A stretch of 64,000 bases of DNA from Artemisia argyi (Eukaryota; Streptophyta; Magnoliopsida; Asterales; Asteraceae). The notes beneath the pieces are model-generated. The model saw only the letters and a list, made by a program, of their open reading frames with translations. It ran no database searches and was not told the origin of the DNA. Shown here piece by piece: positions 26,236-36,714 of the stretch. Where the stretch lies: assembly GCA_030686995.1 (NCBI GenBank), contig CM060691.1, positions 92,507,743 through 92,571,742 of the forward strand, read 5' to 3'. The translations under genes and the position numbers were made by a program. Each line of letters opens with the position of its first letter. Position 1 is the stretch's first letter.

Positions 26236-26518
26236 TATGCCGAGAAGTTTCAATTATGAAATATTGACGGGATGAGAACTCCCCCTTGATGTGTGCTCCC
26301 CCTCGTTCGGGGGCACCAAGGAAACGAGCTATGGAATGCTTGCAAAAAAAATATTAGAAGCACAAGTATATATACAATTATATATAAAGTGACAAAAATA
26401 TAAGCAATCATCATTAAATAAAATCATTCATTTGAAAGAAAAAGTTGTGTAAATACACAACAATACATGTAACATCAAGAGAGATGACAACTAGAGCAAC
26501 AACTAGAGAATACAACAA
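26236..26518 (-). mobile_element. 3' region of element G, cut by the CACTA insertion
   Basis: Downstream (minus strand) of the second accessory ORF. It contains CAAGGGGGAGTTCTCATCC and a hairpin-like GTGCCCCCGAACGAGGGGGA, which resemble the purine-rich tracts before the 3' LTR of Sireviruses. No LTR follows because the CACTA end abuts at 26235; the 3' LTR of G is presumably left of the window. Confidence 0.5.
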
Positions 26519-27208
26519 CTAGAATAGTACTTCATCAAGGAAAAAGTACATGAGCTTCATAGAGCTTGCAAGCAAAAGGGTTGTGAGGTCTTTATTTATT
26601 AAGCATAGTATATGCTTAATTTGGAGAGTAGGAAGGTGATGGTGGAGAAATAGGCGAAGATTGTGGAGGTGGAACAATAGGTGGGATGGTGGAGGTGGTG
26701 GGTTGGTTAGCAAGTGTTCAATATATAAAAACATATATTGAATTTCATCTCTAAGACCAAAGATTATGGTTCGGTTGTGGATGAAACAAAGGCAAGTATC
26801 ACCATGAGCTTCAAGTGGGCTCCAAGGTACGGGATTGACAAAGAATGGTGGAGTGATTGGTGGAGATGAGACATGAGCATCAAGTGGTGTTATTGGTGAA
26901 AGTGAAATGGTAAGTTTGGTGGAGAGGGGTTCTTGGGTAAGATGTGGTGATGATGCTTGTGGTGATGATAAGTGTAAGTTTATGTAGTCATTGATTGATG
27001 AGGTTGAAGGTATGGAAAAGCAGGATGTTCCATAAGTGGAAGGTATTTTAGATGGTGCATTTGGTGCACTTGGGGATGAGCATTTAGGTGGAGGTGATGG
27101 AGTTGTGTTGTCTTCATTAGTTAAATCAATGAAGAGTTGTTTTGGAGGGATAATGACAATCTTTTGTTTCTTTGAGGCCTTAGAGATAGAGGTGCTTGGT
27201 GAAGACAT
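26519..27208 (-). CDS. Element G accessory ORF 2, Pro/Ser-rich protein of unknown function
   Basis: 229 codons from an ATG at 27208. The N-terminus is basic and Ser-rich (SKASKKQKIVIIPPKQLFIDLT), followed by a long Pro/Ser-rich low-complexity stretch, then a conserved-looking core (VPWSPLEAHGDTCLCFIHNRTIIFGLRDEIQYMFLYIEHLL). I remember very similar predicted proteins from Asteraceae retroelements. No catalytic motif or membrane segment is evident. The N-terminal KKQK could be a nuclear signal. A palindromic motif cluster (27412-27498) and a TATA-like box (27267-27277) lie upstream, so it may have its own promoter. The last 50 residues look frameshifted (His/Leu-rich), so the end is uncertain. 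Confidence 0.55.
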   Translation of the reverse strand: MSSPSTSISKASKKQKIVIIPPKQLFIDLTNEDNTTPSPPPKCSSPSAPNAPSKIPSTYGTSCFSIPSTSSINDYINLHLSSPQASSPHLTQEPLSTKLTISLSPITPLDAHVSSPPITPPFFVNPVPWSPLEAHGDTCLCFIHNRTIIFGLRDEIQYMFLYIEHLLTNPPPPPSHLLFHLHNLRLFLHHHLPTLQIKHILCLINKDLTTLLLASSMKLMYFFLDEVLF

Positions 27209-27848
27209 GATGGATTAGGTTGATGGGGATGAAGAATAATGAGATGAAGAGTGTTCATTTGGAGGGAATTTATAATACGAAAATGGTTGGTTTAGGTAAG
27301 TTTTTGAAGTGGTTTAAGGAGATTCTAAAATCAGTTGGGTTATAAGGAGAAATGGTAGCTGATACTAGAGAAAGAGGTCACAAGATGCAAAAGAAAAAGG
27401 TAAACTCAGTTCCAGATGGCCGGTCCCCTTAATTGTAGGTCGGCCCCCTAAATAATTAAGGGGACCGCCTAGGAAAATTAAAGGGGCCGCCCATCTGGTG
27501 TTTTCCCAAGCGACCAGAAATCAAAAATTTGCAGAAATGGGTTGGTTTTCAAGTGTGTGTTTTCAGCAAGCTTTATTTGGAACATATACTCTTGGAATGA
27601 TGAAATATAAGCATTGAATAATCAAGCATGCATGCAAACTAATATATTGTAAACTAAATATAAAGTAGGCATACTAATAACATTAAATAATAATCAAGAT
27701 CCTAGCACAATAATAGTTAATAACTAAACATCATTCAAGCAATAAACAAGAAGAAACACAAGTATTTCCGAATAAATAGGACACATAATAAAACACATAA
27801 ATGTCTAATAGTTTATTAATAATATCAAGTAGTCCCACATTGACGATT
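27209..27848 (-). promoter_or_regulatory. Spacer between G accessory ORFs, with promoter-like features
   Basis: This 640-bp spacer has no ORF of note. On the minus strand it holds, in order, a palindrome cluster at 27498-27412, a TATA-like TATTATAAATTCCC at 27277-27264, and a pyrimidine-rich tract ending about 20 bases before the ATG at 27208. The layout resembles the LTR promoters of G and H, where the same palindromes sit upstream of TATAAATACTG. Promoter activity is inferred. Confidence 0.4.
27412..27498. repeat. GGTCCCCTTAA inverted-repeat cluster before accessory ORF 2
   Basis: An 87-bp foldback: outer arms CCAGATGG and CCATCTGG, inside which CCGGTCCCCTTAAT, CGGCCCCCTAAAT, ATTAAGGGGACCGCC and AAAGGGGCCGCC alternate in opposite orientations. 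The same words occur at 29248, 57477, 59608, 60605 and 61077. Confidence 0.75.
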
Positions 27849-29216
27849 CTATTTCTTCTTTCCCAAAATCTTCCTGAACATCTTTCCTACGGACTTGAAT
27901 CCTCCCCTAACTTCTTCATGCATTTGCTGAGTCCTGTTCATTAGGGATGTCTGACGTTCGAAGAGGAGTTCATCGGTAAGTTCATGAGGAAGAGGAATTT
28001 GATAGTCGGTACAATCAAGATCGGGAAGATCATCAACAAAGGTCGTGCGAGATGGGGTACTAATACGCGAGGTGTCTTCCTCCTCCTCATCATCATTGCC
28101 TCGATGATATGTCGAACCACGAGGCATAGAAAATAAAAGACCATGAGATGTTCCTTTGTCACTTCGAGATCGGCGAGTACGAACGAGAGTAAGTTGATTC
28201 AAAGTGGGATGAATAAGCTCATAGAAATTACTCCGAAGATCTGGGTAGTGTTCCATGACATGACGATAAAGTCGAGTGAGGAACATACCGTAAGGAAGGT
28301 TGGTATTTGAAGTGTTTTTGGCAGTCATGATTCGATGGACAAAGAGATAAGCCAGATTGTAGTTTTCTTCAGCAACTACACAATACAACATGTGGGCGAT
28401 GCTGGCCATGAGATGATCACGATGACCGCCAGTACCAAACGCATTCTCGCGAATGAGTTCTTCCCAATTTTTCATGTCGAGGCTTAGCTCTTTGAGAAGG
28501 ATTTGATTTGCATGAATATCGACATTTTTTGACTTGATTTTATGACTAGCCGTACCACGTTCTAGTTCAAGTAGTTGACAAATGTCTTCAGGACTTGGAA
28601 TCTCATAATAGTATGGACCATCCTGAGGTCGATTTCGTTCAAGCGATGAAAGATCCCATTCATTTGAGTATACGGCTTGGCCGTTGTATGGGATTCTGAA
28701 GATTTGTCCAAACTGAGTGAGAGTAAGAGTGATGAATTGATTTTGGATCATGAAAGAAATAAGGATATGGCCATAGGGATCGGTTTGCACCGTTACTTGG
28801 CTATAGAAGTCGAGGACAAAGCGGGGAATGATTGGTTTGTTGATTTTGAAAAGACAGTCGAGACGAATATTGGTGAACATTCGTTCGATTTTATCAGATT
28901 CATAAAAGGATGGATCGACAATTCTACCCTCGTGAATGTTTCTATTGTCAATGGGACGATAGAAACAAGCAACGGAGGGAGACATGCCGGGAGTGGCAGA
29001 AACTTTAGGAACGTATTGCTTTGTTTTTGAAACATCACCAACCGTGATTTTAGGCATTTTCACAAGAGATGTTGTAATATGTTTGTTTAACGTTTGCCCC
29101 TTGCGAAACAAGCCCGGATTGGTGATTTGGTGAAGGATTTTGGTGTTTTGGGGTGTTGAGTCACGTTCACAGCAGCAAGAGAAAGGGAGAGTATGAACAA
29201 ATGGAGTGTTTGGCAA
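27849..29216 (-). CDS. Element G accessory ORF 1, 'putative plant transposon protein' family
   Basis: 455 codons, open throughout, from an ATG at 29216; a second ATG at codon 54 (MPKITVGDV) may be the true start, since family members commonly start near there. The core (about residues 90-330) includes IPRFVLDFYSQVTVQTDPYG, HILISFMIQNQFITLTLTQF, GQIFRIPYNGQ and NLPYGMFLTRLYRHVME, matching the plant-specific transposon protein domain seen in many Asteraceae retroelements. An acidic DDEEEED stretch and a basic C-terminus (FRKILGKKK) follow. It takes the place of the env-like accessory gene of Sirevirus-like copia elements, but no signal peptide or membrane segment is seen. Its biochemical role is unknown. 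Confidence 0.7.
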   Translation of the reverse strand: MPNTPFVHTLPFSCCCERDSTPQNTKILHQITNPGLFRKGQTLNKHITTSLVKMPKITVGDVSKTKQYVPKVSATPGMSPSVACFYRPIDNRNIHEGRIVDPSFYESDKIERMFTNIRLDCLFKINKPIIPRFVLDFYSQVTVQTDPYGHILISFMIQNQFITLTLTQFGQIFRIPYNGQAVYSNEWDLSSLERNRPQDGPYYYEIPSPEDICQLLELERGTASHKIKSKNVDIHANQILLKELSLDMKNWEELIRENAFGTGGHRDHLMASIAHMLYCVVAEENYNLAYLFVHRIMTAKNTSNTNLPYGMFLTRLYRHVMEHYPDLRSNFYELIHPTLNQLTLVRTRRSRSDKGTSHGLLFSMPRGSTYHRGNDDEEEEDTSRISTPSRTTFVDDLPDLDCTDYQIPLPHELTDELLFERQTSLMNRTQQMHEEVRGGFKSVGKMFRKILGKKK

Positions 29217-29247
29217 ACATTTTATGAGGAAAAACGAATTGGAAGTA

Positions 29248-29331
29248 CCAGATGGCCGGTCCCCTTAATCATTAAGGGGACCGCCCCCGATAACAAGTCG
29301 GTCCCCTTAAACATTAAGGGGGCCGCCTGCC
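29248..29331. repeat. GGTCCCCTTAA inverted-repeat cluster before accessory ORF 1
   Basis: It lies 32 bases upstream (minus strand) of the ATG at 29216. Two palindromes stand side by side: GGTCCCCTTAAT with ATTAAGGGGACC, and GGTCCCCTTAAA with TTAAGGGGGCC. The near arm CCAGATGGCCGG is shared with the 27412 cluster. Confidence 0.75.
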
Positions 29332-29900
29332 AATTTTTAGATTTTTCGCGGTTTTGTTTCTGACATTAACATATTTATATGTATATAATTAGATTTATAA
29401 TATATCAAAAATACGTAGGAATATATTGGGACGATGATGAGATACTTGACAATTTTTAATTAACGTTTCGTCAATTAAAATGTATCTTGATAATTTAGGA
29501 TAAAATGATCAAGACGTCAAGTTAATAGAGGGTTTGAGAAATGTTCGGGAATATGTGTATATATATTTATATATATAAGTTATGTGTATGAGTGAGGAAA
29601 TGGTGGGTTATTAAGCGGAATTGAGAAATGATAAGGAAATGACGGAGATGAGTGTTTGTAGGCGAAGGGAGTTTGTTTCATCCATAGCTTTCTTGTGCCA
29701 AGGCATTCTACTTTTATGTTGATCCACTTAACTCACATCTCTTCATCATCATGAGTTTTCTAATAGTAGACATAAAAGATTTTCGAGTTGAACGTTAAAG
29801 TTCCAATAGGGCCAACAGGTGGGGAGGAAAAGGTTCGAGAACGAGCAATTTCCTTGAGTTCAAGAAAGTCAACTAATGACGTATCTAGGTTATGTGCACG

Positions 29901-29988
<88 letters not shown>

Positions 29989-30188
29989 CAAGAAAGGAGA
30001 CAATAAACAATATCTACGCAAACAAAGCAAAAAATCAAGAAAGAGTGATCTAGGCATGGCAATGAGTTGTGAAAGAATGGCGTACCTGGCGGTCTTCAAT
30101 AACAGTCTTCTAAATCTTCAAGATGATTTATAGACTTTGCAAAAGTCTATGGTGAGAAAGCTTCAATGTAGTCTTATGGAATGTTGAT
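29332..30188 (-). mobile_element. Non-coding spacer of G between gag and accessory ORFs
   Basis: In an autonomous element the protease-integrase-RT-RNase H region would follow gag here. None is present. What remains is AT-rich DNA with a (TA)n tract (29905-29981) and no recognisable ORF. ORFs predicted across the TA tract are artefacts. G therefore depends on another element for replication enzymes. Confidence 0.55.
29905..29981. repeat. (TA)n microsatellite in G
   Basis: About 77 bases of uninterrupted TA dinucleotides. Confidence 0.95.
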
Positions 30189-30883
30189 CTAGCTATTCGA
30201 TCCCCATTGCCTCTTTGGTCTAAAGTTTTTTGGTCCAAACATGTTTAACATTAGGCTAGGATGCATGAAAGGTGGTAGTACTCCCCAAGGGTTGTAACTT
30301 GGTTGATAGTTCCACATTTGATTACTATTGTTATTGTAGTTTTGTCTATTTTGGTTTCTTCTTTGTTGAGGTGTTTTAGATCTTGTTTTAGGTTTAGAGG
30401 ATCCTACTTCGGTTTTTAAAGATAGTTTATAAAAAGTTTTTATTTCTTCATCGCTAGCGAGAGGTATTTTCTTATCATTTATGAGTATGTATTTGGGATG
30501 TGATTCTAAAGATGTTAGTTTACTAGGTTCGCTTTCAAACTTAACATTTTTTGTTTCAATAGTTGAAGCTTCGATTGGGTTAAAACCTAAGCGGGTTTTG
30601 TCTCCGGATATTCTTTGAATGCATATTATTTTCTTCAGTGAGTTACTACTATTTTCAAATTTGTCAAGTTTACAAATTTCTTCTAGTATTTCATTTTTAC
30701 TTTTAAACTCTTGACATAATTTACATTCTTCAACAATTTCTTTACCTTTTCTAATTTATGTATTTTAATTTTTAGTTCTAATATTTCATTTTCTAATCGG
30801 TTGTTTATATGTTTTAGTGATTTGTTTTTGGTCATTACTTGTTGTCCTAATTTGCATAGTCTATTATACTCATTATCTAAATC
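30189..30883 (-). pseudogene. Element G gag, C-terminal part
   Basis: This continues the gag of 54792-55810 across the F insertion. The minus strand encodes a coiled-coil stretch (LCKLGQQVMTKNKSLKHINN, then LENEILELKIKIHKLEK), then a segment ending in MFGPKNFRPKRQWGSNS and a stop at 30189-30191. At least one frameshift lies around 30740-30760. Asn/Gln-rich residues near the end (QNRQNYNNNSNQMWNYQPSY, about 30300-30360) are typical of this gag family's tail. Confidence 0.6.
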
Positions 30884-31164
30884 TGTTGGATCGATATACT
30901 CTGATCAAACTAACTATGTAGCTTGTAATAGGTTTAACAATCTTGAGTAACTCCAAAACTATTAATAATGAAACACTGATGTAACCTTGTTAAGTATGCG
31001 GAATCTACTAAAACAAAGCTAAGAAGAATAACTTTATATTAAACCAAACTTTGAACCTGCTTTACAACACAGATTCACTAACAAACTCTAATCGCTAAAT
31101 AACTCTAATATCGTACGTATGCTTCTGTCTAATACCACCATAGGGATCCTTTTATAGGCATAAG
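30884..31164 (-). mobile_element. F 3' LTR, distal piece
   Basis: On the plus strand it begins TGTTGGATCGATATACTC, the LTR 3' end. It is collinear with 54278-54558. It stops at the E insertion, where ATAAG is duplicated (31160-31164 and 43387-43391). The TATA box CTATAAAAGG lies within ten bases of the insertion point. Confidence 0.9.
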
Positions 31165-34100
31165 TGTCACACCCCCAAAACACCTGAATGGCAGCGGAAT
31201 TGAATACCTGAGGGTGTAACGGATCATAGCACACAACCAGGATATATTGAACGACCTAAAGTGTCGTTTTAAAAATAAGTCGTTTGATACATTCAAATAT
31301 TCAGAGTTATAAAGACATAGGTCCCAAAAGTTGGAAAAAGTTTACGGAAACAAGTTTAGTACAATCAAACGACGTTTCAACATAAGTGCAAGAAAGTCCG
31401 AATGAGCCATATCATTCTTGTTACACAAAAAGACTCCATGCATGCCATGAGAATATGCCTTAGTTACCTGAGAAATACATTGCGAAAAACGGTCAACATA
31501 AAGTTGGTGAATAATCATAGGTTTATAAGTAATTCGTAAGTACGTAAACCACAAGTATATAGTAAAGTGACAAATTGTCAAAAAGTTTACATTGTCTCTT
31601 AAGCTCATGACACCGAAGCTAGACGTACTAAAATATGCCCCAAAGGAGTGTTTACCAGACACTCGTACTATATTAGACATGAAATGCATTCGTTTTCCTT
31701 ATGGAGCAACCCAAACACGAATGGAGGAGTCACCCTCGATAGATCTATCCACTCACTCTCGCTTGGCAATATAATTAACGGTCCATGATAATAAAGGGGA
31801 CTTGCAGTGGTAGTACTAGCAACTTAAGCAATGTACGGAATTTAATACTTGGGCATGTACAAAAATAATAGTGCAATGTATTCTCCCCCGTGGGATTTAA
31901 AGTCAAATAAGTACTAAAAACGGGGCTATGAGAACTCACCTCGAAGTGATGGTACAAAGATGGTGCAATGAGGTAAAAGTAGTCGGGACAATGAGGCGCG
32001 AGTACTAGCCGCAACCTAAATGAATAATCGTGATCTAATTAAGATCAAGCCATAATGAAATGAATGCACATGCACATGATACTCATACCACTCGTAATTT
32101 GGAAATACTAGTTATCGTCGTAGTAAAATAGTTTCCATACTTAGGAAAATAAGTCCTTATATAGGAGTATATAACTTGTCGTACTATCTCGTTATGAAAA
32201 CGTTAGTGTTACATTCTTTGTATCGAAAACCTTAGAATGACGTCGTCATGTCGTATAAATATTCCCTCGGGTCGTACGTATTCATTTGTTAAGAAAATAG
32301 TCATTAGTAACGTTGCTAGAAAATATACCATTTAGTACGTACGTTATTATTTTTATTTGTGACCAAAAATATATATATAGTTTTGACAATGTTAAAACGG
32401 GTATAACTCGGTCGTTTTAGGCTCGTTTTCCTTGTTCTTTATGTCCACGGATTCGTCTTTGTGTATACTAGTATATTTTATATAACTCGGCTCCTCTAGG
32501 TTACGTTTAATGCCTCTTTTTACCCGTCGTATTCTGCCAATCAGCAAGCAGTTTTTGTAAAAATAGTTTTCGTCGTTAAATTTGCAAAAATCATATCTCC
32601 TTCGTTATAAACTCGTTTTAATCCGTTCTTTCGCCCAAAGTTTCGTTTTTGAATGTATTTTCTAAATCTTTGGTCAAAAATTAGCCATCACCCACTGATT
32701 TTCCCACGAAATTAAAATAGGGACAGTAGGTATATCAAAAAGTTTCAAAAACCATTTTCAAGTCTCCAAACTAGTTCCATCATCCATCAAACCACTTTCA
32801 AACACCACAAAACTAATCTAATCCTACCATACACCTTCTTAGGGTTTCATGAGTTCCTAATCACCAAAACCAAGTAGATCTAACAAGGATCTAACCAAGA
32901 ATCACTTCTAGGGCTTGTATGATCAAAAGTTTACAAAAATAAAGTGTATAAGTTAATGCATGTATGAGATCTTGCAAGAAACATGTATAAACATAGTAAT
33001 AACTTTGTAAAAATTATGAAATGAGTTTAGTAAACTTACTTGTAAGATTAGTGAAGTTAAGATGATTAAAACCTAATAATCCTTGAGTTTTTATTTCAAA
33101 ACTCTAACAAGGATGCAATAAGAACAAGATTAACACTTAGATCTTTAAAAATTTTTGGTCTTGCTTCCTTTCTCCTTCTTGGCCGTGGGTTAGAGAGAGC
33201 AAAAGAGAGAATATGAGTTTTTGAGTTTAGTTGAAATGAGGTGAAAAAAAAGATAAAGTAAGATATATGAATTATTGTTATTAGTATATTATATTTAGTT
33301 AGTGAAAGGCATTAATGAACAAGGGGTATGTAAGTAAAATTGTAAGAAAATAGCAAGGGGGGGGGGGGCGGCAAAGTCAAGGGGGGGGGGGGGGTTGTGT
33401 AAGACTTTTGTTGTAAAAATGCATTATTGTTATGTTTTGTGTAGTTTTAAAAATGTACCGGGTGCCGGGTTAACTAAAAATAAATTTTAACGGAGTTAAC
33501 CGAGTCATAATAAAGTTATAAAAATTATAAAAATAGGTTGGATAAAATTATTGGGTGTTTAGATAATTATAGTTTAATTTCCACGAAAACCGTCGAAGTT
33601 TTAGTAAACTTAAGTTAATAATTAAAATAAATATCCAAAATACTGGGTAAATTAATATTATAATTTTTATATTATAAAAATGAATATAAAAATATATCGG
33701 GATAATAGTCGGGAGTGTCGGACATGTTAGACACATTTATAGTTCGCGTATTAGTGTTTATTTAAAAATAAACGTACGTAAATCGTTAATTGTACCAAAA
33801 GTATAAAGTTAATTATCCTACGAGTGGAATAGCATGCAAGTGCCCTAATGATGATATGTCGACTATTTCTAGTCCATATGAAATGTCCCTGACAATAATG
33901 CATGAATTCGCTCCTGAACCAATACGGTTACGCGAATTTGAACACTCGTAAACTAAATTTACGATGACATGAATGATGCACATGAATAGTGGTTTTCTCT
34001 CGGAAATGAATAGTGTCAAGTGAATAGTAAAATTTCTGAACGTGTCTCGGAATGTCAAATTGACCTCAAAAACGATGAATAGTAAAATAATGAATAGTGA

Positions 34101-34173
34101 TCGATGAATAGTAATTTGTGAATAGTAGAATGTCGAAGTTTGGAAAAATGACCTGAAATTGTGGGTTGTGACA
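31165..34173 (-). mobile_element. E 3' LTR
   Basis: 3009 bp. At its U3 start (right end) seven TGAATAGT words lie between 33977 and 34128. Two G-runs (33357-33395) flank CGGCAAAGTCAA. Small ORFs in it occur in both LTR copies only because the copies are nearly identical; they show no domain and are not taken as genes. Confidence 0.9.
33977..34128 (-). repeat. TGAATAGT word array at U3 start of E
   Basis: Seven copies of TGAATAGT, irregularly spaced, within 150 bases (33979, 34007, 34021, 34074, 34090, 34105, 34120). The same array is in the other LTR at about 43192-43341. Possibly regulatory. Confidence 0.6.
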
Positions 34174-34207
34174 GTCGCCCATCCAAAAAGGAATTCAGTC
34201 CCTGAAT
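34174..34207 (-). other. Polypurine region of E
   Basis: The minus strand reads CCTTTTTGGATGGGCGAC directly before TGTCACAACC of the 3' LTR, the usual place for plus-strand priming. It is only moderately purine-rich, as in other Tekay elements with a TGGGCGAC end. Confidence 0.6.
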
Positions 34208-36514
34208 TCAGTTAGTGTTGGTCTTGGTACTAGGCTCGGTGAAAAGTTGTGGATACTTGCGTCGCATTTGGTCTTCTCGTTCCCAAGTAAACTCGGGTCC
34301 TCTTCGAGAATTCCAGCGAACCTTCACGATCGGAATTCGACTTTGTTTCAATTGTTTGATCTCGCGATCCATTATTTCAACTGGTTCTTCCACAAAGTTA
34401 AGCTTGTCATCGAGTTGTATTTCTTCTAATGGTATAATGGCAGACTCGTCCGAAAGACATTTCTTAAGGTTCGAAACATGAAACGTGTTGTGTACGTTGC
34501 TAAGTTCTGATGGAAGTTCAAGCTTGTAAGCAACCGGACCAATCCTTTCCAGGATCTTGAATGGCCCAATGTATCTCGGGTTCAACTTCCCGCGTTTTCC
34601 AAATCGTATCACGCCTTTCCAAGGCGAGACTTTCAACATAACTTTGTCCCCGACCTGAAATTCCAATGGTTTGCGTCGAACATCTGCGTAGCTTTTCTGT
34701 CGACTTCTAGCAGTTTCGAGTCTCTCTCGAATCTGAATTATCTTTTCTGTTGTTTCTTGTACCATCTCCGGGCCAGTACATTGTACTTCACCGACTTCGG
34801 CCCAACAAACTGGAGATCGACACTTACGACCATAAAGTGCCTCGAATGGTGCAGCCTTAATGCTCGAATGGTAGCTGTTGTTATAGGAAAACTCGATCAA
34901 CGGCAAATGGTTAGCCCAACCATTTCCAAAATCAATCACACATGCTCTAAGCATGTCCTCAAGTGTCTGAATAGTTCTCTCGCTCTGACCATCGGTCTGA
35001 GAATGGTAAGCAGTGCTCATGTCTAACTTGGATCCAAAAGAATCTTGTAATGACCGCCAAAAGTTTGAAGTAAAACGACTATCTCTGTCGGAAATGATGG
35101 AAACTGGTGCACCGTGTCTTGAGACTATTTCCTTGACATAAAGTCTAGCAAGTTGTTCCATTGAATAAGTCTCTCTAATGGGTATAAAATGAGCTGATTT
35201 GGTAAGACGATCAACAATTACCCAAATAGCATCGAAACCTCCTGACGTCTTTGGAAGTTTAGTGACAAAGTCCATAGCAATACGTTCCCACTTCCATTGT
35301 GGAATTTCTGGTTGTTGAAGTAACCCTGACGGTTTCTGGTATTCGGCTTTCACTTTAGCACAAGTAAGACATTTGCTGACGTACGTAGCAATTTCTGCTT
35401 TCATGTTCGGCCACCAATAAAGCTTTTTGAGATCCTGATACATCTTATCAGAACCGGGATGAATAGAGTACTTCGACTTGTGTGATTCATGCATAATCAA
35501 TTCTCGCACTCCACCATAGAGTGGTATCCAACTTCGGTCCTTGAAACATAACACTCCATCTGATCTGTTTACAAAGCCATTTTCGCTTTCTGGCATACCA
35601 TAAAGCTTCTCAAGTGGTCGATTTTCTTCTTTGAGAGCCTCAATCTGAGCTTCTAGAATTTTCGATGGTAATGGCGAAATGATAGTCATTCCCAATGACC
35701 TAACTCTCAAAGGTTTGAGTCGTTCTTTTCGGCTAAGTGCATCTGCTACAACATTCGCTTTTCCTGGGTGATATCGGATTTCACAATCGTAATCACTCAA
35801 CAATTCTAGCCAACGACGTTGTCTCATATTGAGTTCCTTCTGATCGAGTATATGCTGTAAGCTCTTGTGGTCGGTAAAAATCACACACTTTGTACCATAA
35901 AGGTAGTGTCTCCAAATCTTGAGTGCAAAAACTACCGCACCCAACTCCAAGTCGTGAGTAGTGTAATTCTTCTCGTGTGTCTTAAGCTGTCTAGATGCAT
36001 AAGCTATTACCTTCTCGTTTTGCATTAGCACAGCTCCAAGTCCTTGATGCGAAGCATCGCAATATGCCACAAAGTTCTCAATACCTTCAGGTAGTGACAA
36101 AATCGGTGCGCTACAAAGCTTTTGTTTCAATAACTGAAATGCGGACTCTTGTTTTTCTCCCCACTCGTACTTTTCATTCTTTTGTGTCAGCTTCGTCAAC
36201 GGCTTTGCTATCTTAGAAAACCCCTCAATAAACCTTCTGTAATATCCGGCAAGTCCTAGGAATTGACGAATTTCTGTAGGAGACTTGGGCGTAGCCCAAT
36301 CCTTAACTGCCTCAATCTTTGCTGGGTCGACTTGTAAACCTTGGCTATCAATAACATGACCAAGAAATTGAACTCTTCGTATCCAAAAATCACACTTTGA
36401 AAATTTGGCATACAATTGCTCCTTCTTGAGTAGTTCCAGGATTGTTCTGAGGTGTTCTTCGTGATCTTCCTTACTCTTGGAATAAATCAAGATATCGTCA
36501 ATGAATACGATCAC
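34208..36514 (-). pseudogene. Element E pol, 3' part: RT end, RNase H, integrase, chromodomain
   Basis: 768 codons, open to the end. RT palm motif [10 protein letters not shown] (residues 3-12); RNase H D153, E190, D215, D258; integrase zinc finger H345/H352/C382/C385; integrase core D415, D476, E512; C-terminal GPY-type region ([19 protein letters not shown]) and a chromodomain near residues 710-755 ([20 protein letters not shown] then [14 protein letters not shown]). The chromodomain and clade features point to Tekay chromoviruses, which target heterochromatin. The N-terminus is artificial: a one-base loss just upstream of VFIDD separates it from the preceding RT segment, which is in another frame. 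Confidence 0.9.
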
Positions 36515-36714
36515 AACTTATCAAGATACGGTTTGCACACCCTATTCATGAGATCCATAAATACCGCAGGTGCGTTGGTTAATCCAAAAGGCATCACTTG
36601 AAACTCATAATGACCATAGCGTGTTCTAAATGCCGTCTTCGGGATATCCTCTTCCCGAACCTTAAGTTGATGATAACCGGATCTTAAATCAATCTTGGAA
36701 TAAAAACTAGATCC
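36515..36714 (-). pseudogene. Element E RT segment between two lesions
   Basis: These 200 bases encode the RT core ([18 protein letters not shown], then [20 protein letters not shown]) in the gag frame. The segment is bounded upstream by a TAA nonsense codon at 36715-36717 (a CAA-to-TAA-type change after DDLFDQL) and downstream by a one-base deletion around 36517-36521 just before the catalytic IDD. Everything else in the RT is intact, so these are late mutations. Confidence 0.85.

Noticed and set aside
31342..34058. Small ORFs repeated in both LTRs of E (for example 115 codons at 31342-31689 and 40544-40891)
   Set aside because: Identity between copies follows from LTR duplication, and no domain or codon pattern supports coding.
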